DNA of 58,422 bases from JAYZBC01 sp036339375 (lineage in GTDB: Bacteria; Pseudomonadota; Alphaproteobacteria; MPNO01; UBA2964): assembly GCA_036339375.1 (NCBI GenBank), contig JAYZBC010000018.1, positions 1-58,422 on the forward strand. Reading direction: 5' to 3'. The position numbers and the translations under genes were made by a program. Under the pieces are notes generated by a model. That model worked only from the letters and a program-made list of their open reading frames with translations, searched no databases and was not told where the DNA came from. This document shows, in pieces, positions 54,394 to 58,422 of the stretch (its first letter is position 1; every line of letters begins with the position of its first letter).

Positions 54394-55278
54394 TTAATTT
54401 CCAACCATTTTCATCATTTTATGAAATAAAGGGTGACTCGCGTCTCCAAAACACATGCTCCCGGAAAAATGATGTTGATCTGAAAGTTCAATAAATTCAC
54501 CTTTGTTTCCCGCAGCCATCCATTTCGCTAAGAAGGATTCGGGCTGCCGATGAAATTCGTCAGTATCATTTTCAGCACACCCAATAATCAAAGAAGTTTT
54601 ACAGTTCTTAGGTACAAAAAATATTGAACTATTTTCGTACCAATCTTTTTTAGAAAGATTTAGATAGGTGTTCCGGTAGCTTAAAAAAACGGCTTCAAGG
54701 TCATACATACCACTGATAGCGGTAGCCCCTTTTATAAGGTTTTTAGGGAGCTTATAATTCTTTTCCCAATCTGTAATTAAAACCATCCCGCACATGTGCC
54801 CCCCGGAGGAATGTCCAGCTATAAAAATCTTTTCTGTATCCCAATTGAATTTTTGGGCATTCCGATAAACCCAAGCAACGGCATCTCGATTTTGACGAAC
54901 TTGATTAGAAAGTGTTCCTTGTGGAACCTTTGTAAATTCGGTAGCAACCCACGAAACGCCACGAGGGACAAATTCCGCTGCAGGAAAGCTATACCCGTTT
55001 TTGCTACCACGGGTCCATGCGCCCCCATGAAAAAAGATTATCACTGGAGAATTTTTGTTTCCTGAAACGGGAAATACGTCAAGTACTTCATCTTCATGTT
55101 CTCCATAGGGAATATCTATAAGCGCTTCCACCGTTTCTCTTGCTGCTGCGCTCGCTTTTGCTCTTTCTTCCTGAAATATTCCTGTGTCCGGAAAGCGTTT
55201 GCTGTGGTCATATTGCCAGTCTAATTCATCCTGTGTGTAGTTAAGAAAAACTTTATCTCTTTTGTTAACTGTTGCCAC
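54394..55278 (-). CDS. Alpha/beta hydrolase, arylformamidase (kynurenine formamidase)-like
   Basis: Alpha/beta-hydrolase fold with the oxyanion motif FFHGGAW, nucleophile Ser in AGHSSGGHMCG and His in DQHHFSG. HGGxW plus the N-terminal YTQDELDWQYDHS segment resemble the KynB-like AFMID group, which hydrolyses N-formylkynurenine; other esterases share these motifs. I chose the GTG at 55278 because GGAG lies 7 bases upstream; a TTG at 55281 is the alternative. About 294 residues. It converges on the ABC exporter and diverges from phhB. Confidence 0.8.
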   Translation of the reverse strand: MATVNKRDKVFLNYTQDELDWQYDHSKRFPDTGIFQEERAKASAAARETVEALIDIPYGEHEDEVLDVFPVSGNKNSPVIIFFHGGAWTRGSKNGYSFPAAEFVPRGVSWVATEFTKVPQGTLSNQVRQNRDAVAWVYRNAQKFNWDTEKIFIAGHSSGGHMCGMVLITDWEKNYKLPKNLIKGATAISGMYDLEAVFLSYRNTYLNLSKKDWYENSSIFFVPKNCKTSLIIGCAENDTDEFHRQPESFLAKWMAAGNKGEFIELSDQHHFSGSMCFGDASHPLFHKMMKMVGN

Positions 55279-55398
55279 CAAAAGTCTCCATAAATTTTAA
55301 TCTGAGTTTGCCTTGGACAAACTTTATAGGCAAGTTTACAAAACAATTAAATAAAATGAAGTTAGTTTAAACGGCATTTTAATTTTGAGGAAAGCATT

Positions 55399-55725
55399 AT
55401 GAGTTTAAAGGAAAAAGTTTGCGTTCCCTGTCAAGGAGGTATTCCGCCTTTGGCTTTATCTGAGGCAAAAGAATTTTTAAATCAAATTAGTGAATGGATA
55501 TTGGAAGGGAATGCCAAGAATATATCTAAAAGATTTGAATTTAGTGATTTTATTAAAGCCCTAGATTTTGTAAATAAACTTGGGTCGTTAGCAGAAGAAG
55601 AAGGTCATCATCCAGACATTAGTTTCGGCTGGGGGTATGCGAATATAACTTTTTTTACCCATAAAATTGATGGTTTACATGAAAATGATTTTATTATGGC
55701 TGCCAAAACAGATGCCTTGATATAA
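55399..55725 (+). CDS. Pterin-4a-carbinolamine dehydratase PhhB-like
   Basis: Dehydratase that regenerates quinonoid dihydropterin after aromatic amino acid hydroxylation. The family core EEEGHHPDISFGWGYANIT carries the catalytic His-His-Pro-Asp, and TFFTHKIDGLHENDF follows. The 108 residues are full length. GAGGAAAG precedes the ATG. No aromatic amino acid hydroxylase is in the window, so its partner is elsewhere or it has the alternative molybdopterin/HNF-like roles proposed for bacterial PCDs. Confidence 0.92.
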   Translation: MSLKEKVCVPCQGGIPPLALSEAKEFLNQISEWILEGNAKNISKRFEFSDFIKALDFVNKLGSLAEEEGHHPDISFGWGYANITFFTHKIDGLHENDFIMAAKTDALI

Positions 55726-55831
55726 GAACTTTATTAACTCGAGTTTTATAATTTAAAACCTTTTCTACGAATTTATTTCGATTTTGAAAGCAACTTGATA
55801 ATAAAGTTTGGCCACAAAGAGAGGATTAAGA

Positions 55832-56743
55832 ATGCGTATTGTTGTGAATGGGATGCAAGCCTTTGGAAAGGCAGTAGTCGATAACCTCGTTGCCCGCGGT
55901 GATAATGTAGTTGCAGTTTATGGCCCGGGCGAAAGTAAAAGTGGAAGCTTAGATCCAATAATAGAAGCGGCTAATAATCATGCACTTCCAATTTTTCAGC
56001 CTAAAAGTTTTAAGACAGAAGAGGCCCTGAAAGATATCTTATCTTTAAAGCCAGATTTATGTGTAATGGCTTTTGTTACTAAGTTTGTTCCCGCTGTTTT
56101 CCTAAATGCACCAAAAATGGGAAGTATCCAATACCATCCCTCCTTACTGCCTAAACACCGGGGTCCAAGTTCTATTAATTGGCCAATTATTCGAGGTAGT
56201 ACTCAAACAGGATTAACAATTTTTTGGCCTGACGATGGATTGGATACGGGGCCAATTTTACTCCAAAAGAAGGTTGCCATCGAGCCGGATGACACGCTGG
56301 GGTCTCTTTATTTTCAGAAGCTTTTTCCTATGGGTGTTGATGCCATGATTGAGGCCGTTGACCTTGTAAAAGAAGGGACCGCACCGAAAATTGAACAAGA
56401 TAATTCATTATCGACTTATGAATCGTGGTGTAAAAAAGAAGACACAAAGATTAACTGGAATAAGCCGGGGAAAGAGGTTTATAACCTAATACGTGGATCA
56501 AATCCTCAGCCGGGTGCATGGACAATTTTTAGTGAAAAAAATTTGGAAATTTTTGATTGTTATTTTGATGACAAAATAAGTGGCCAACCTGGGTTGGTTG
56601 TAGATATTGACGCCGAAAGATTTATTGTTGCCACATCAAATGGTGGTATTGGCGTAAAACGCGTTCGTTACGACGGTCAGGAAAAAGTGGCTGCTGGTGA
56701 TTTCGTAGACTCAGTCAAATTGAAGGAAGGGGATAATCTCTGA
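55832..56743 (+). CDS. Stand-alone formyltransferase/10-formyl-THF hydrolase-like protein (ALDH1L1 N-domain type)
   Basis: Formyltransferase fold with a C-terminal Fmt_C-like domain. The active-site His102 (YHPSLLPKHRG) and Asp138 (DDGLDTG) are spaced 36 apart as in Fmt and ALDH1L1. The flanking text (INWPIIRGS, IFWPDDGLDTGPILLQK, KEDTKINW, LIRGSNPQPGAWT) is closer to the hydrolase half of 10-formyl-THF dehydrogenase than to the housekeeping Fmt. I chose the ATG at 55832 with GAGAGGA 7 bases upstream. At 303 residues there is no aldehyde dehydrogenase part. Likely acts on 10-formyl-THF or a formylated small molecule. Confidence 0.82.
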   Translation: MRIVVNGMQAFGKAVVDNLVARGDNVVAVYGPGESKSGSLDPIIEAANNHALPIFQPKSFKTEEALKDILSLKPDLCVMAFVTKFVPAVFLNAPKMGSIQYHPSLLPKHRGPSSINWPIIRGSTQTGLTIFWPDDGLDTGPILLQKKVAIEPDDTLGSLYFQKLFPMGVDAMIEAVDLVKEGTAPKIEQDNSLSTYESWCKKEDTKINWNKPGKEVYNLIRGSNPQPGAWTIFSEKNLEIFDCYFDDKISGQPGLVVDIDAERFIVATSNGGIGVKRVRYDGQEKVAAGDFVDSVKLKEGDNL

Positions 56744-57023
56744 CTTTACTTCAGAAGCATAAAACTAAAGTTTATTTTACTTTTTCATATAAAAAGAAGA
56801 CCTTCGTTTTAGCCTCTTTCCATCTTTAGTTATTTATTTAACGCCATGTGTTACTGTGTAGCTGTTGGAAATATGGATGAAGAAGTAGGTGAACCTTTCG
56901 CCATTTTTGATTCTCCTTGGAGCAAAATTGGAGCAAATGGATATTCAAAAATTTAGAAAGATTATTTAGTCTCTGAGTAATGCTTTAATTATTGCAGCAA
57001 TATCAGTATGTTCCCCAAATATA
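56744..57023. other. Gene-poor stretch before the tRNA-Ser fragment
   Basis: AT-rich, without a recognisable gene. A 36-codon open frame at 56846-56956 (MCYCVAVGNMDEEVGEPF and onward) has no family I know and may be a remnant or chance. No integrase, transposase or terminal repeat is visible. The stretch marks the passage from backbone genes to the accessory right edge. Confidence 0.4.
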
Positions 57024-57068
57024 GGAGAGGTGGCAGAGTGGTTGAATGCACTAGTCTTGAAAACCAGC
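57024..57068 (+). pseudogene. Truncated tRNA-Ser(UGA), 5' half only
   Basis: GGAGAGG (acceptor 5' strand), the D-arm TGGCAGAGTGGTTGAATGC and an anticodon loop CTTGAAA with anticodon TGA (57058-57060) match bacterial tRNA-Ser. The anticodon stem has an A-C mismatch (CTAGT against ACCAG; CTGGT would pair fully). After 57068 the variable arm, T-arm and acceptor 3' strand are missing: no TTCGA-type T-loop or CCTCTCC follows within several hundred bases. It is therefore a broken copy, and a functional copy must exist elsewhere. Confidence 0.75.
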
Positions 57069-57333
57069 ATCAAGAAGCCTCCGCTTCGCTTCGGCTCTAC
57101 GTTTATGCGTATCAACCTTTCGTGTGCCGCCTTAGAGCAGATAGTCCTAAAGCTCTGTTTCCTAACGGTTCACATTAAACCACGGATGGAAACTAATTTT
57201 AATCCCCTTTAAAAAACATTCGTATAATGGATTAGCGTGTACTTATGATAATCTAATTTAATATTTGGGTCCCATAATGTACTTCGCTAAAAATTTTGGG
57301 AACCATTTTTGGAATAACGTCACAAAGCTAGAA
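57069..57333. other. Region between the tRNA fragment and the lyase-like gene
   Basis: The first about 100 bases (57069-57165) are more GC-rich than the surroundings and contain CTTCGCTTCGG-type repeats; the rest is AT-rich. A 60-codon frame through the tRNA fragment (from 57030) is an artefact of tRNA sequence. An in-frame ATG at 57277 is a possible alternative start of the lyase-like gene. No attachment-site repeat could be confirmed because the partner end is outside the window. Confidence 0.4.
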
Positions 57334-58422
57334 ATGCTGATAAAAAAAATAATTCACCAGCTGACACTCCTCACACTCCTAACAGTGCTTCCTGCCTTTC
57401 AATGTTTGGCAGAATTCACTGACACTGACTGGAATATGGAATTTAATGATCACTGTGGCTTCCCAAAAACTGAGGGTGATTATAAATCTGTCAAATGGGC
57501 AAACGACGGTCCAAATAAATTTCTCCGTTTTGAGTTACGGAAAAATGACGCCGGTTTGTGTGAAAAGGATGACAGGAAAAGGCGATCCTCGTCATTTCGA
57601 GAGCGGGCTCAAGTCCTCCAAAACAATACCCTGGAGAGGGATAAAAAATACTCCCTGGAATTTGAAGTCCGTTTTGTCAAAGGCTTTCATGGGATAGGTG
57701 AAAGATTCCTAACTCTTGATCAAACGACGGAAGGCGATCCTTATACCGGTGTTTGTAACGGGCCCATCCCCTTGAGTTTAGCGGCGTCAAGCGGGTTAAT
57801 TTATATCCAAATAATAAAATCCGGGCCGCCGATTTCTTCTCCCGGTCTAAAACATGAAAGAGTTTTGAAAAGCGGCGGCAAACAGAATTTTGGTGAGTGG
57901 ATAAAATTTAAGTTAGTTTTGGATACATCAAAAAATTCCAAAGTTTCGATTTACAGGAATGGAAAACTTATGTTGGATGGTCATCCTTTTCTAATTAAAA
58001 ATTGTGCGGAACTCAATTTTAGCGCCGGAATTTATAGATACGGTGGCTACAACGACACTTCGATTGTGAATTTTGATAAATTCAAATTAAAAACCATAGA
58101 AGAGGACAGGCTAAAGACTTCTGTAATTGCAGGAAGAGAAGTAAAAAACAACACTCTTAGATACAAAAATGAAGCCGGTGATTTTGTGTCTTTTAACATT
58201 TTGGATACGGAAAACTTCTCAACAAGATACAAAATTTCCGGTTTCCCCGGATATGATAATACTGAAGTCGTAAAGGTTGTCGGTGGGATTAGTATATCGG
58301 GCGGGAGACCCTATTCCCCACACCATCGCCATTTGCAGACAACAATAGATCCCGGTAACCAGGCAAAATTGAAAACGTTTTTAACAAAACCTCTTGGCAG
58401 TTCAGTGACATACCAAGTCCAA
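57334..58422 (+). CDS. Secreted polysaccharide-lyase-like protein, 3' end cut by the window
   Basis: The frame is open from the ATG at 57334 to the last base (363 codons, no stop). A signal peptide (MLIKKIIHQLTLLTLL to about Ala26, CLA|EF) leads into a jelly-roll-like domain. FRERAQV (about residue 89), IKFKLVLDTSKNSKVSIYRNGK and LNFSAGIYRYGGYNDTS resemble the heparin-lyase-I-like polysaccharide lyase family (PF14099 type), in which KxGIYR-like text is typical. After about residue 255 a separate, unrecognised region begins. An in-frame ATG at 57277 would hide the signal peptide. Codon use and base content are richer in GC than the backbone, suggesting acquisition. Confidence 0.65.
   Translation, partial: MLIKKIIHQLTLLTLLTVLPAFQCLAEFTDTDWNMEFNDHCGFPKTEGDYKSVKWANDGPNKFLRFELRKNDAGLCEKDDRKRRSSSFRERAQVLQNNTLERDKKYSLEFEVRFVKGFHGIGERFLTLDQTTEGDPYTGVCNGPIPLSLAASSGLIYIQIIKSGPPISSPGLKHERVLKSGGKQNFGEWIKFKLVLDTSKNSKVSIYRNGKLMLDGHPFLIKNCAELNFSAGIYRYGGYNDTSIVNFDKFKLKTIEEDRLKTSVIAGREVKNNTLRYKNEAGDFVSFNILDTENFSTRYKISGFPGYDNTEVVKVVGGISISGGRPYSPHHRHLQTTIDPGNQAKLKTFLTKPLGSSVTYQVQ

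Noticed and set aside
57030..57212. 60-codon open frame starting MAEWLNALVLKTS
   Set aside because: It is translated from the tRNA-Ser fragment; this peptide is a well-known artefact of tRNA-Ser sequence.
57069..57300. Intron-containing tRNA-Ser with the 3' half further downstream
   Set aside because: No T-loop (TTCRA), variable arm or matching acceptor strand was found in the following several hundred bases.
1..58422. CRISPR array, prophage, toxin-antitoxin pair or insertion sequence
   Set aside because: No regularly spaced repeats, cas genes, transposases, integrases or terminal repeats were seen on either strand.

Overview
The window comes from an AT-rich alphaproteobacterium (GC roughly mid-30s percent, estimated by eye). 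Gene order follows the conserved alphaproteobacterial backbone: skp-lpxD-fabZ-lpxA-lpxI-lpxB, gltA/gltX/lexA/moeA/moaC/trpCDGE/ppiD, tpiA-secG-pyrG-kdsA-eno-ftsB-pdhABC-lpd-lipA-coq10, pncC/pgpA/ispDF, dusB-ntrYX-trkA-dat-hfq-hflX, and tatD/metG/holB/tmk/dac/rlpA/mltB. LpxI in place of LpxH, a PDH E1-beta with its own lipoyl domain, fused IspDF and a trp-moa-moe-lexA string all fit a Rhodospirillales-like or related lineage, probably a reduced-genome, uncultivated marine type. The species cannot be named from the sequence.

Layout. 1-4865 (+): outer-membrane chaperone end and lipid A synthesis. 4878-16374 (-): citrate synthase, GluRS, LexA, molybdopterin genes, tryptophan genes and a PpiD-like foldase. 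16563-28893 (+): glycolysis, protein export, CTP and KDO synthesis, division, the complete pyruvate dehydrogenase complex, lipoate synthase and a Coq10-like protein. 28898-31058 (-): PncC, PgpA, IspDF. 31362-42512 (+): DusB, the NtrYX two-component system, TrkA, a D-amino acid transaminase, a HAD phosphatase, Hfq, HflX, an inositol-monophosphatase-family enzyme and a beta-hydroxyacid dehydrogenase. 42509-52437 (-): MazG, an interrupted metallo-beta-lactamase-fold enzyme, TatD, MetRS, DNA polymerase III delta', Tmk and cell-wall enzymes. 52537-56743: an Atm1-type ABC exporter, an alpha/beta hydrolase, a pterin dehydratase and a stand-alone 10-formyl-THF-hydrolase-like protein. From about 57024 the backbone ends in a truncated tRNA-Ser, followed by a polysaccharide-lyase-like secreted protein that runs off the window.

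Nearly everything up to 56.7 kb is housekeeping. The points that stand out are: an in-frame TAA inside the PhnP-like metallo-hydrolase (43604-43606) with an intact, conserved continuation; genes whose conserved N-termini lack an ordinary start codon or need a one-base homopolymer change (lpxB, mazG, mltB); a PDH E2 with two peripheral-subunit-binding domains; the absence of ntrBC and comEC from places where relatives usually carry them; an 8-bp hairpin directly before the hfq start; and the tRNA-Ser fragment marking the edge of an accessory region. I found no CRISPR array, prophage, insertion sequence or clearly new multi-gene system. The right edge is the only part that looks acquired.
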